A DNA stretch of 64,000 bases, from the NCBI GenBank assembly GCA_905181875.1, contig CAJIZH010000001.1, positions 1 to 64,000 of the forward strand, written 5' to 3'. A program made the translations under genes and the position numbers. Of this stretch, positions 46,240 through 55,628 are shown piece after piece (position 1 is the stretch's first letter; each line of letters starts with the position of its first letter). This DNA comes from Flavobacteriales bacterium UBA6770. Its GTDB lineage: Bacteria > Bacteroidota > Bacteroidia > Flavobacteriales_G > Salibacteraceae. Below the pieces are notes generated by a model. That model was not told the origin of the DNA and did not search any database. It saw only the letters and a list, made by a program, of their open reading frames with translations.

Positions 46240-46758
46240 CTAAACAAAGTCCTTATACAGCAGACTAGGCTGAACTTCATTGTTGTCTTGGTACTTTCCG
46301 CTTTTGTATTTATCGTAATCTCCTTCAATCGAGTGATAATAAATCTGACAAATTTCAACTCCAGCGAAAATCCGAATGGGTTCAACACAATGAATTTCTA
46401 ATGTCCAAAAACCTGAAAAACCTACATCTCCAAATCCAGCGGTAACGTGAATGTATAACCCTAAACGTCCAATACTACTTCTGCCTTCCAACATTGGAAC
46501 ATAGCTTTCGGTCCGTGTGTGCTCAGCAGTTCTACCTAAGTACAATCTACCTGGTTCCAATACCAATCCTTCTTCAGGAATAAAGATTTCTTTAGTAGCA
46601 TTTGGTTTCTTCATTTCCAAAATAGGAGTATCGTAAACCAATAATCGGTCGTGCAAACTCAAGTTGTATGAATTTGGGTTCAAACGTTTTTCGTCGTAAG
46701 GGTCGATAAAAATACCTTTACCGAGTTGCTTTTTTATTTCGTTTCCGGATAGTATCAT
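46240..46758 (-). CDS. dcd: dCTP deaminase
   Basis: Converts dCTP to dUTP for dTTP synthesis. It has the family start ILSGNEIKKQL, the P-SYNLSLHD segment, LEPGRLYLGRTAEHT, and the catalytic block EGRSSIGRLGLYIHVTAGFGDVGFSGFWTLEI with the conserved RSS and catalytic Glu (TLEI). Length of 172 is normal. It starts 3 bases after the corrected stop of cysS (46762), so the two are probably cotranscribed. Confidence 0.95.
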   Translation of the reverse strand: MILSGNEIKKQLGKGIFIDPYDEKRLNPNSYNLSLHDRLLVYDTPILEMKKPNATKEIFIPEEGLVLEPGRLYLGRTAEHTRTESYVPMLEGRSSIGRLGLYIHVTAGFGDVGFSGFWTLEIHCVEPIRIFAGVEICQIYYHSIEGDYDKYKSGKYQDNNEVQPSLLYKDFV

Positions 46759-46761
46759 GGC

Positions 46762-48268
46762 TTATTTTATTTGGTAATCACTGCCTTCTTTCGCATCATT
46801 AAGCAAGATTCCAATGGCATTCAATTTGTGGCGAATTTCATCTGATAAATCCCAGTTTTTATTGGCTCGTGCTTCTGCTCGCATTTCTTATAAGCATTTC
46901 CATCACATCTTCGAATTTATCCGAACCACCTTCAACCTCATCTTCCAAACCAAGTACTTCAGCAATAAATAGTGTAAAGGTTGCCTTAAAATTAATGAAA
47001 GTATCCTTTGAAATGGAATTCAAAGGAATTTGATCATTTGCAAAAGAATTGATTTTGTTTCCCAAATCAAACAATACTGCAATCGTTTTTGGAGTGTTAA
47101 AATCATCACTCATTTCAAGATAAAGCTGCTTACACAGTTTGTTGATTTCTGAATCTAATTCAGAATTAACAGAACCGCCTTCAGGAGCTTCCATTTTTGA
47201 AATCAAACGACAAGCATTTGTTAATCTTTTGTAGCCTTTTTCAGCTGCCTTAAGTGCGTCATTCGAGAAGTCGATAGTGCTTCTGTATTGTGCTTGCAAC
47301 AAAAAGAATCGAATCGTCATAGGGGAGAAGCCTTGGTCCAATAATTCGTGATCTCCAGCAATAAGTTCCATAGGCAAAAACGCGTTGCCTAATGACTTAC
47401 TCATTTTGGTGCCGTTTACTGTCAGCATATTTCCATGCATCCAATATCGAACAGGGTCTTTGCCTCCTGCACCAATATTTTGAGCAATCTCACATTCGTG
47501 ATGTGGGAACTTTAAGTCCATACCGCCACCGTGAATATCGAATTGTTCGCCTAAATATTTTGTGCTCATTACGGAACATTCTAAATGCCAACCAGGAACA
47601 CCCATTCCCCATGGAGAGTTCCATTTCATCAAGGTATTTTCAGAAGCACCTTTCCAAATCGCGAAATCTGCAAAAAATCTTTTTTCAGAACCACCGGTAA
47701 GATTGTCTCGCGTTTGCTCTAGTAAATCCTCCACTTTTCTACCTGACAATTTTCCGTAATCGTATTTCTCTTGAAATTTCTGTACGTCGAAATAAACAGA
47801 ACCATTTACCTCATAACCATAGCCATTGGCAATAATTTTTTGAACCATCTCAATTTGTTCAACTATATGTCCAGTAGCGGTAGGCTCAATGCTGGGTTCT
47901 TTAAGATTAAAAACTTTGTTTACTGCATGAAATCCGTTGGTGTACTTCTGTACAATTTCCATCGGTTCGATTTGTTCTAATCTAGCACGTTTTTCAATTT
48001 TATCCTCCCCTTCATCAGCATCATTAACTAAGTGGCCAACATCAGTGATGTTTCGAACATAACGAACATTGTAGCCCAAGTGTTCTAGGTATCTCGATAC
48101 AATATCGAAGGTAAGAAATGAGCGCAAGTTTCCTAAATGTGCCTCGTTATAAACAGTAGGTCCACAAACATATAAACCCACTCGAGGTGGGTTTAAAGGT
48201 TCAAACTTTTCTTTCTTTTTTCCTAGTGAATTAAATACCTCAACTGGGTATTGATCATATAGGGCCAT
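46762..48268 (-). CDS. cysS: Cysteinyl-tRNA synthetase (C-terminal frameshift)
   Basis: Class I synthetase charging tRNA-Cys. It has zinc-binding Cys in LYVCGPTVYN, HIGH-like NEAHLGNLRSFL, LECSVMS, PHHECEIAQ with further zinc ligands, and KMSKSLGN. As read, the frame ends at 46859 with a foreign tail (RNASRSTSQ). Removing one A from AAA in the coding strand (plus-strand TTT 46884-46886) restores MRAEARANKNWDLSDEIRHKL and on to EGSDYQIK, ending at 46762. This is the expected C-terminal anticodon-domain end and would place the stop 3 bases before dcd. cysS is usually essential, so a base-call error is the likelier explanation. The uncorrected product would lack about 35 residues. Confidence 0.93.
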
Positions 48269-48286
48269 TAAGTGTGAGATTTATTG

Positions 48287-48964
48287 TTAAGATTCCATAT
48301 TAATATAATTCAGGAATTCACGTTTTACATCTTTATCTTTAAAACGACCTCCGAATTCAGCCGTAACAGTGCTCGAATTTATGTCTTTTATACCTCTAGA
48401 ATTTACACAAAGATGCTTAGCATCAATCACACAAGCTACATCATCGGTTCCCATAACCTTTTGCATGTGCCTTACAATTTGCATAGTTAGGCGTTCTTGA
48501 ACTTGGGGACGCTTTGCATAGAACTCAACAATTCTATTAATCTTAGATAAACCTACTACATTACCATTTGAAATATAAGCTACATGCGCTTTACCCACTA
48601 TTGGTAAAAAGTGATGCTCGCAAGTAGAGTAAACAACAATATTTTTTTCAACGAGCATTTCGCTGTACTGGTATTTGTTCTCAAATGTTGAGGCTTTTGG
48701 TTCGTTATCTGGATGCAATCCACCAAAGATTTCGTTAACAAACATTTTGGCAACGCGTTTTGGCGTTCCCTTTAGGCTGTCATCGGTCATGTCTAAACCA
48801 AGTGTGTTCATGATATTCGCAAAGTCAGTTTGAATTTTTTCAATTTTTTCAGCATTTGATAACTCAAATGCATCTGACCTTAGCGGAGTTTCTGTGTTAG
48901 CGGATAGGTGATTATCGCCTATTACATCGATATCCTGTCCGTTCAATTTTTCTTCGTGTGCCAT
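48287..48964 (-). CDS. folE: GTP cyclohydrolase I FolE
   Basis: First enzyme of tetrahydrofolate (and pterin) synthesis, GTP to dihydroneopterin triphosphate. It has TPKRVAKMFVNEIFGGLHPD, the zinc site STCEHHFLPIVGKAHVAYI, GLSKINRIVEFYAKRPQVQERLT and the second Cys in VIDAKHLCVNSRG. I use the ATG at 48964; 10 upstream codons (to 48994) are not conserved. An acidic leader of about 45 residues precedes the catalytic domain. It lies 18 bases upstream of cysS on the same strand. Confidence 0.95.
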   Translation of the reverse strand: MAHEEKLNGQDIDVIGDNHLSANTETPLRSDAFELSNAEKIEKIQTDFANIMNTLGLDMTDDSLKGTPKRVAKMFVNEIFGGLHPDNEPKASTFENKYQYSEMLVEKNIVVYSTCEHHFLPIVGKAHVAYISNGNVVGLSKINRIVEFYAKRPQVQERLTMQIVRHMQKVMGTDDVACVIDAKHLCVNSRGIKDINSSTVTAEFGGRFKDKDVKREFLNYINMES

Positions 48965-49072
48965 GTATTTTGTTTTTCTCTTATAACAAATCAAGAGAAG
49001 TTTGGTGCAAATATAAATGCATTAAAACCAATGGAGGTAGCTAGCTTGCAAATTAGTGTTATTGGTTTTACT

Positions 49073-51391
49073 TTAAAAAGTTAGGCTAATACTTGCATTT
49101 GGCATAAAAGGCAACTGATTCACTCTTGTATTAGTTAACCTGTCGTAGTAAAAAATATTAGCTCTATTAAAGGCATTAGTAATACCAGCAGAAGCTACCA
49201 GTTCACTAAAAGCTCCAAGAGTCCATGTCCTTTTTATGTTAGCATCAAGTCTTGCATAAGAAGGTAATCTGCCTTGATTCAAATCCGAATATAACGCATT
49301 AAGACTTCCATTAGCACTGGTGTAGTCTGCGTCATAACCTTCGGCAAAGTTAACTTCTTCATACAATCCCTGTGTTTGAGTGAAAGGAAAACCACTACCA
49401 AAATTATATCTAACATTTGCTTCCCAGTTCAAGTCTTTACCAAAAGTATAAGCCCCTACTAAATTTACATTATGACGTCTATCAAATACTGGACTGTATT
49501 CCTGTATTCCATCCCAACGTGTGATTTTTGTCAAGGAATAGACAGACCATAAATAAAACTGCTTATAGCTCCACTTTACGCTTAAATCAGCCCCGTATGC
49601 ATCTCCGGTCTCTACGATGAAATCCTTTTTAAGTATATCCGGTTTATCAGCATTATAGTCTTCATCTTCATACAGTTTATTTCGGTTGATGTTTATCAAC
49701 TGATTGAATTGTTTGTAGTAGCCTTCTAGATTAATGGTTATACCCTTCCATAAATCGTATTCAAATCCAAGTATAAAATGATTAGCCTTTTGCAAGCGGT
49801 TTTTTAATTCTTTAGTGGCTCCATTTTTAGTCACATATTCTTCTTGTAAGCTTTCAGGTCCACTTAAGAAACCATAGAAAAGGTTGACAATATCACGATC
49901 TGAATTTGCTGCAATTAAGTTTTGAGAATACATGCCAACAGCACCTTTTACTCTAAAATTATCAGTAATATTATACTTTGCTCCAAAACGTGGTTCAGGA
50001 GAAATAGTAGATAACGAAGCATAGTACTGCAGTCTGAAACTAGGGTCAATAATTAAATCACCAAATGTTAATTTGTACTTCGCAAACATTCCTAATTCGG
50101 TGTTATTTTCTTGTTGCTTAAATTCTCTTCCAAATTTATTAGTGTATTCGAAATCAGTTGTAAACCCGACAATGTCTATTCCAAATTTGAACTCATTGTC
50201 TCCTGTAAAGTAGGTCGATCCTATTCCAAAATTGAAACTTTGGACACCGCTTCTTCTTGTTCGATTCGAAGGCTCATTCATTTCAATAAGATACCTAGAA
50301 ACGGCCATGTTTCCCTCTACAATTGCACTACTTCCTCTTGGTAGAATCAGAAATCTACCGCCTCCGCCAAAATTCCGCCATCCTATGTCGGTTCCGTTGC
50401 TATATGATGCATCGTCAGTAAAATTAAATCCAAATAAATCCGCTTTAGAACCTGATGGAGCTCCAAAGCTAATTTTTGCATATAAATCATTGAACTTGTA
50501 AGGCAAACCATTTGAGTCAGCATAACTATACAAGGTTTTACTAGTTTGATCTAAATAGGATGTTTTTGCCGATAATATGTAACTGATCGTACCGTCATTT
50601 TTATTTTTAGCTTTTTTCAATGGGCCTTCTAATAATGCTTTCGCGCCGAAAGTGCTTAAGGAGACTTTTCCAGCAACTCTTTTGTTGTTTCCTGCTCGAG
50701 TAGTAATGTCCATGATAGAAGAAACCCTTCCTCCATATTCACCACTGAATCCACCAGTATATACATCTGCACTTTGCATAATATCAGCATCAAAAACGGA
50801 GAATAAACCAATTGAGTGAAAGGCATTATAAACGACCATGCCATCCAATAAAATTTTGTTTTGAACTGGTGATCCACCTCTAATATAAAGTTGGCCGCCT
50901 TGATCACCAGTGAAAATTACTCCTGGAACAACTTGCATATATTGAGCAAAATCAGCTTCACCACCAACGGTAGGTAATTGGTTTATTTCTTGAGGAGTAA
51001 TTTTAGTAACAGACATCTTAACCTGAGTCTGCGATTCTTGTTTTTCACCATTGACATCGAAAATATTCAAATCAACAGAGGATTCTTTAACGGTAATGCT
51101 TTTTGTACTTGTTTGATTGGCTTTAATAATAACTTCTTCCTCAAAAGTGGAGAAACCCATTGCGCTGATTGTAATAATATAAGAACCAGCAGGAACTTTA
51201 CTGATAGAATAAAACCCGTTTCCATCTGTGGCGATTCCGAATGTCGTACCCTTTAAAAATACATTTGAATACAATACTGCACTGCCGTCTTTTGCATTAT
51301 ACACAAAGCCTTTTATGCCCCCTGTCTGGGCTGCAGTTGTGTGTAGTAATCCAAGAAAAAGGAGGGAAATAATAAGTAGTTTCTGTAGCAT
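49073..51391 (-). CDS. TonB-dependent outer-membrane receptor with CarboxypepD_reg-like domain
   Basis: Outer-membrane transporter of 772 residues. The signal peptide ends near residue 21 (TTAAQ). A CarboxypepD_reg-like domain spans about 24-105 (GGIKGFVYNAKDGSAVLYSNVFLKG). The plug domain, about 125-235, has LPTVGGEADFAQYMQVVPGV, QLYIRGGSPVQNKILLDGMVVYNAFH and GGFSGEYGGRVSSIMDI. A 22-strand barrel follows, ending NASISLTF with terminal Phe. Substrate not predictable; no SusD or other partner is adjacent, so it is not a SusC-type pair. A CAAAAGTA (-7 TACTTTTG on the coding strand) element sits at 51416-51423. Confidence 0.93.
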   Translation of the reverse strand: MLQKLLIISLLFLGLLHTTAAQTGGIKGFVYNAKDGSAVLYSNVFLKGTTFGIATDGNGFYSISKVPAGSYIITISAMGFSTFEEEVIIKANQTSTKSITVKESSVDLNIFDVNGEKQESQTQVKMSVTKITPQEINQLPTVGGEADFAQYMQVVPGVIFTGDQGGQLYIRGGSPVQNKILLDGMVVYNAFHSIGLFSVFDADIMQSADVYTGGFSGEYGGRVSSIMDITTRAGNNKRVAGKVSLSTFGAKALLEGPLKKAKNKNDGTISYILSAKTSYLDQTSKTLYSYADSNGLPYKFNDLYAKISFGAPSGSKADLFGFNFTDDASYSNGTDIGWRNFGGGGRFLILPRGSSAIVEGNMAVSRYLIEMNEPSNRTRRSGVQSFNFGIGSTYFTGDNEFKFGIDIVGFTTDFEYTNKFGREFKQQENNTELGMFAKYKLTFGDLIIDPSFRLQYYASLSTISPEPRFGAKYNITDNFRVKGAVGMYSQNLIAANSDRDIVNLFYGFLSGPESLQEEYVTKNGATKELKNRLQKANHFILGFEYDLWKGITINLEGYYKQFNQLININRNKLYEDEDYNADKPDILKKDFIVETGDAYGADLSVKWSYKQFYLWSVYSLTKITRWDGIQEYSPVFDRRHNVNLVGAYTFGKDLNWEANVRYNFGSGFPFTQTQGLYEEVNFAEGYDADYTSANGSLNALYSDLNQGRLPSYARLDANIKRTWTLGAFSELVASAGITNAFNRANIFYYDRLTNTRVNQLPFMPNASISLTF

Positions 51392-51511
51392 TTTAATTCT
51401 CGAATTTTAAAAGTGCAAAAGTATGAATATAGCTTTGTATATGTTTGTATTTATTGCCAATTGCTTATTAACTGACTTAGAGGTTAATTTAATGGTTGAG
51501 CGGTTGGTTGC

Positions 51512-52519
51512 CTAATGCAGTAGTTTAAAGGCAAGTTCTTTTAACAAAGAACCGTCCGATGCACTGGCGTTATTTATTCCTTTCGACCTTTGATCGTATT
51601 CTCTTAATAGTTTTAATGCTTTGTAACAGCGACCGGGGCCAATTTGTTGTGCAGTTCTTAGTAAATTTTTAGCTGCATAAAAGCTCATGCCAATTGATTG
51701 CATGGCTTCATCTTGTGATTTATGTGGCAAATAATGAAAGCTCATTAATCGACCATAGAACCCGTATAAGCTGCTTATAGTCATTACCATTGGATGGCTC
51801 TTAGGGTTATCTCCATAGTAGTTTACGATTCTGTTAACCTTGAGGACATCCTTATTGGCAAGGGCGTCTTGAAGCTCGAAAATATTGTAGTCTTTACTTA
51901 TCCCAACGTTTTCTTCAATATCCTCAGTATTTATTTCTGTACCTTTTTCAAGAGCGATAGTTAATTTGTGTAATTCATTGGCCACTGTGCTTAAGTTGCT
52001 CCCCAAATATTCTGTGAGCAATAAACTGGCTTTTTGTGTAATCTTAAAGCCTTTGCGAGCTAAGTAATTGTGAATCCAATCTGGGATTTGGTTATCATAA
52101 AGCGGTTTACTGACATAATAAACTCCTTTTGATTTTGCTTTTTCAATAAATTTTTTGGCTTCAGTGGTTTTGTATTTATAACAGACCACAAATATTGTTG
52201 TATTGACTATCTGATCTAAATACGGCATGAGCTTCTCGGTAATTCGAGGAATGGACTGCGCTTCCTTTAAAATGATAACTTGTCTTTCAGCCAGCATCGG
52301 AAAACGTTTCAAACTTTCAACCAGCTCTTCCCATTTTATATCTTTTCCATAAGCAATAGTTTGATTGAATTCCTTTTCAGATTCATCCAAAACAGATGAT
52401 TCTATATAGTTGGAAATCAAATCTATAAAGTACGGTTCGCTACCTGATAAAAAGTAAAAAGGCTTTATGTCTTTTTCTTTTATGGACTTTAATATTTGTT
52501 GATAATCTATTGTTGCCAA
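51512..52519 (-). CDS. holA: DNA polymerase III delta subunit
   Basis: Clamp-loader subunit HolA, 335 residues. It has KPFYFLSGSEPYFIDLISNYI, LKRFPMLAERQVIILKEAQ, VCYKYKTTEAKKF, YLARKGFKITQKASLLLTEYLGSNLSTVANELHKL, the VGISKDYNIFELQDAL helix and a C-terminal collar with LLREYDQRSKG. All fit the bacterial delta family. Divergent from the HsdR_N-like gene with a 71-base spacer, an arrangement often kept in Bacteroidota. Confidence 0.93.
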   Translation of the reverse strand: MATIDYQQILKSIKEKDIKPFYFLSGSEPYFIDLISNYIESSVLDESEKEFNQTIAYGKDIKWEELVESLKRFPMLAERQVIILKEAQSIPRITEKLMPYLDQIVNTTIFVVCYKYKTTEAKKFIEKAKSKGVYYVSKPLYDNQIPDWIHNYLARKGFKITQKASLLLTEYLGSNLSTVANELHKLTIALEKGTEINTEDIEENVGISKDYNIFELQDALANKDVLKVNRIVNYYGDNPKSHPMVMTISSLYGFYGRLMSFHYLPHKSQDEAMQSIGMSFYAAKNLLRTAQQIGPGRCYKALKLLREYDQRSKGINNASASDGSLLKELAFKLLH

Positions 52520-52590
52520 GAACTGTAATTTGAGTGGACTAAATTATGCTTTTGATTCATTTGCCCATGTAGAATAGTTTACTTTGTAAT

Positions 52591-53046
52591 GTGCAAAATT
52601 TGAATTTACCTAATTATGATTTTAAGTTAACCAAAAGCGGGAATCACGTTTTGATTTGGGATCAAATTCGAAAGAAAAATATTGTTTTAACTCCGGAAGA
52701 ATGGGTGCGACAAAATTTCATGTGTTTTCTCTCCTCAGAATTTGGTTTCCCTCAATCTCTTATGCAGGTAGAAGGTGGTTTGAAATACAATAAAATGAAC
52801 ATGCGTAGTGATATTTTGTGTTACAACCAAGCAGGGAACCCCATACTATTAGTTGAATGTAAGCGACCAACCTTGTCTATTACTCAAAAAACTTTCGATC
52901 AAATTGCTCGATATAATATGTCCCTAAAAGTTCCATTTCTTGCCGTGACTAATGGCTTGGAACACTTTTATTGTCAAATTGATTTTGATAAGAAAGATTT
53001 TCATTTTTTACCTAACTTGCCACAGTTCGAATTCGTTAAAGAAATG
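52591..53046 (+). CDS. HsdR N-terminal-like (PD-(D/E)xK fold) small protein
   Basis: A 152-residue protein of the HSDR_N_2 family (type I restriction enzyme R N-terminal-like). It has MRSDILCYNQAGNPILLVECKRP, where the Asp, Glu and Lys in SDI ... VECK form the PD-(D/E)xK nuclease motif, and VTNGLEHFYCQIDF. Stand-alone copies beside holA are standard in Bacteroidota and are not part of a restriction system; no hsdM/hsdS is near. The start used here (GTG at 52591) agrees with the family length. Its stop overlaps the following ATG by one base. Confidence 0.85.
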
Positions 53047-53048
53047 TG

Positions 53049-55628
53049 ATGAAACAATTAACTATTGCCATTTTTCTATTATTATCAGGCTTATTTTCTT
53101 CATCCCAAGAGTTTGGAAGTCATAACCTGAGGTTAGATGGTTTTCAAAATCATAACGTAAGATGCTTTGTAAAGGCAGAAAGTGAGCAATTGAGTGCTTA
53201 TTTAAGTACTCATAACGGACACTATTTTTCAACATTTAGAGGCTGGACAAAAATTGAATTGAAAGGTCAAAAATTAATTGAGATGTCCGGTTTGAATTGG
53301 TGTTCGTCTATAAGACTAGAAGGAGGCCAAGGACAAACCTTAAGTGATACGAGTTTAATAAATACAAAAACAAATTTGGTACATCAAGGCTCAATTCCAA
53401 GGCACCCTGCATACACTGGTGAAGGAGTTGTAATGGGTTTTGTTGATACAGGAATAGACTTCACCCATCCAGATTTTAAAAATACAGATGGTTCAACACG
53501 AATTTTTAAAATTTGGGATCATCTTAAAAATGCGGATAGTACTTTACGTCCAAGTTTTGGATATGGAGAGGTGTATGATTCTTCTATGATCAATGCAGGA
53601 GCCTGCCCTCATTTGGATAATAATGGACATGGAACTCAAGTGGCAGGAATTGGAGCAGGGAATGGAAGTTCCGTTCCAGATTCAATTGCTAATTATGCCG
53701 GGCATGCACCAAACTCAACTATCATTTGTGTCAATTCAGATTTTAGCCGAGCTAATTGGACCTTATCAATAGCAGAGTCGGTAGAATGGATTTTTTCAGA
53801 AGCAGATAAACTAGGGTTGCCATGCGTTATTAATTTAAGCTTAGGAACCTACTCTGGCAGTCATGATGGAAGGGATTTGGCGGCACAAATTATTGATTCT
53901 ATAGTTGCTGCTAAACCTGGAAGATTAGTTGTTGGAGCCGCTGGAAATGCCGGTTCCATAGGTCCATTTCATCTTCGAACTGATATTGTTTCTGATACTG
54001 CTTTTACCTATTTTAAATCGAATCCAAATTCGAGTTTTGGCAATGCCATTTTTATTGAAGCTTGGGGAGATACTGCTGATATGAAAAATCTGAATCTTGG
54101 TTTTGGTTACACAGACACAAGTTTATGGGTAGATACCGTTTTCTTTCTTGAACCCGTTGCAAATCGATTGGATACATTGAGGACCCTATCATTAGGCGGA
54201 AATAGTCAATTACTGACTTTTGCCGAGGTTCAAGGAGGCTCAATACTGTATCAAGTGCTTTGCATTAACCCGCAACCACAGCATTTATATGGATTACTAA
54301 CTATGGGAACTGGCGCACATGATATTTGGAGTACTAGTTTATTAGGATGGTCTGATATCATTCAGACAGGCTTACCCACGATTTCTCAATACCCTAGAAT
54401 ATCGAAATACGTTTTTCCAGATACCAACCAAAGTATAGTGAGTAGTTGGAATTGCTCTCCAAATGTAATCAGTGTAGGTAATTACGAAAACAGAAAAAGT
54501 TATATAAATCAGTACGATAGTTTGGTGATTTTTACCGCATCTGTGGTTGGTCAAAAAGGTGGCACTAGCAGCAGAGGCCCTAATCGTTTGAGCTATACCA
54601 AACCAGATTTGATGGCACCTGGAAATTATACAATAAGTTCAGCGCGTTTTCAAGATATAAATGCACTTAAAACAATTCCAGCCATAGGATATCGATTGGC
54701 TAAAGGAGGATTTCATTTCAGAAACGGAGGAACATCAATGGCTTCACCGGCCGTTGCTGGAATTGCGGCTTTGTATTTTGAAAAATGTCCAACTGCTTCA
54801 AGTGCTGAAGTTCGTCGCGCGTTATTGAAAAATACCTTTGCTGATACTCATACAGGCGCATTACCAAATAATGTTTTTGGAGCAGGAAAAGTGGACGCCT
54901 TTGCAACTCTAAGCAGTTCTAACTTGAACGATAGTCTTCTAGTTACTGGTAAGACTATTATTTGCAAGGGAGATTCTATTGAAGTGAAACTATCATCGAC
55001 CTACCCTAATTATGCATGGAACGATGGATTAGGATCGATTGATAGATATGTGCGCAATTCTGACACTTTGTTTATGAATTATTCTAATGTTTCAGGATGC
55101 ACAGGAATTTCGGATACAATCATTACTGAAGTAGTCGATATTCCAGTTGTTTCAATTATTGCCGAAACCGATTCTTTTTGCATTGGAGGAGAATTGGTGT
55201 TAGTAGGTGCAGGTGCGAAAACTTATATGTGGAGTAACAAAGAAAATGGCGATTCGATAGTAATTGATCGAGCTGGAGTATTCTATATGACAGGCAAAGA
55301 TTCTAATAACTGTATCGGTTATGACAGCATAGTTTTGAAGCAGTTTTTGTGTAATGTAGGATTGGCAGAAAACGAAAAATCATCGTTTACAATTTTTCCA
55401 AATCCAGTTAATAGTTACTTGACTATCGAAGGCATCAATTCTGAGTTATCTGAAATAGATTTATCAATTGTGAGTTCAGAAGGAAGGATTGTGTTGGAAC
55501 AAAAATTGGCGATTGGGTCAAGTTCAGAAAAGATTCAAGTCGATGTTTCCGAATTTCTTCCAGGTTTATACATTATTGAATTGAAGCAAACTACAAGCTC
55601 AAATAAATATCGATTTGTTAAATATTAG
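53049..55628 (+). CDS. Subtilisin-like S8 protease with T9SS sorting domain
   Basis: Secreted serine protease of about 859 residues. The signal peptide ends near residue 19 (LFSSSQ). Peptidase S8 domain at about 110-640: Asp in VMGFVDTGIDFTHPDF, His in NNGHGTQVAGIGAG, oxyanion Asn in GAAGNAGS, Ser in NGGTSMASPAVAGIAAL. Two Ig-like PKD units follow (YAWNDGLGSIDRYVR, YMWSNKENGDS), then a type A T9SS domain (FTIFPNPVNSYLTI, LPGLYIIEL, KYRFVKY). ATG at 53049 chosen. Upstream HsdR_N-like and downstream S8 genes overlap, so all three may be cotranscribed. Confidence 0.93.
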   Translation: MKQLTIAIFLLLSGLFSSSQEFGSHNLRLDGFQNHNVRCFVKAESEQLSAYLSTHNGHYFSTFRGWTKIELKGQKLIEMSGLNWCSSIRLEGGQGQTLSDTSLINTKTNLVHQGSIPRHPAYTGEGVVMGFVDTGIDFTHPDFKNTDGSTRIFKIWDHLKNADSTLRPSFGYGEVYDSSMINAGACPHLDNNGHGTQVAGIGAGNGSSVPDSIANYAGHAPNSTIICVNSDFSRANWTLSIAESVEWIFSEADKLGLPCVINLSLGTYSGSHDGRDLAAQIIDSIVAAKPGRLVVGAAGNAGSIGPFHLRTDIVSDTAFTYFKSNPNSSFGNAIFIEAWGDTADMKNLNLGFGYTDTSLWVDTVFFLEPVANRLDTLRTLSLGGNSQLLTFAEVQGGSILYQVLCINPQPQHLYGLLTMGTGAHDIWSTSLLGWSDIIQTGLPTISQYPRISKYVFPDTNQSIVSSWNCSPNVISVGNYENRKSYINQYDSLVIFTASVVGQKGGTSSRGPNRLSYTKPDLMAPGNYTISSARFQDINALKTIPAIGYRLAKGGFHFRNGGTSMASPAVAGIAALYFEKCPTASSAEVRRALLKNTFADTHTGALPNNVFGAGKVDAFATLSSSNLNDSLLVTGKTIICKGDSIEVKLSSTYPNYAWNDGLGSIDRYVRNSDTLFMNYSNVSGCTGISDTIITEVVDIPVVSIIAETDSFCIGGELVLVGAGAKTYMWSNKENGDSIVIDRAGVFYMTGKDSNNCIGYDSIVLKQFLCNVGLAENEKSSFTIFPNPVNSYLTIEGINSELSEIDLSIVSSEGRIVLEQKLAIGSSSEKIQVDVSEFLPGLYIIELKQTTSSNKYRFVKY

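Noticed and set aside
52591-53046. HsdR_N-like protein as part of a restriction or defence system
   Set aside because: No hsdM, hsdS or helicase domain is nearby; stand-alone copies beside holA are ordinary in Bacteroidota.
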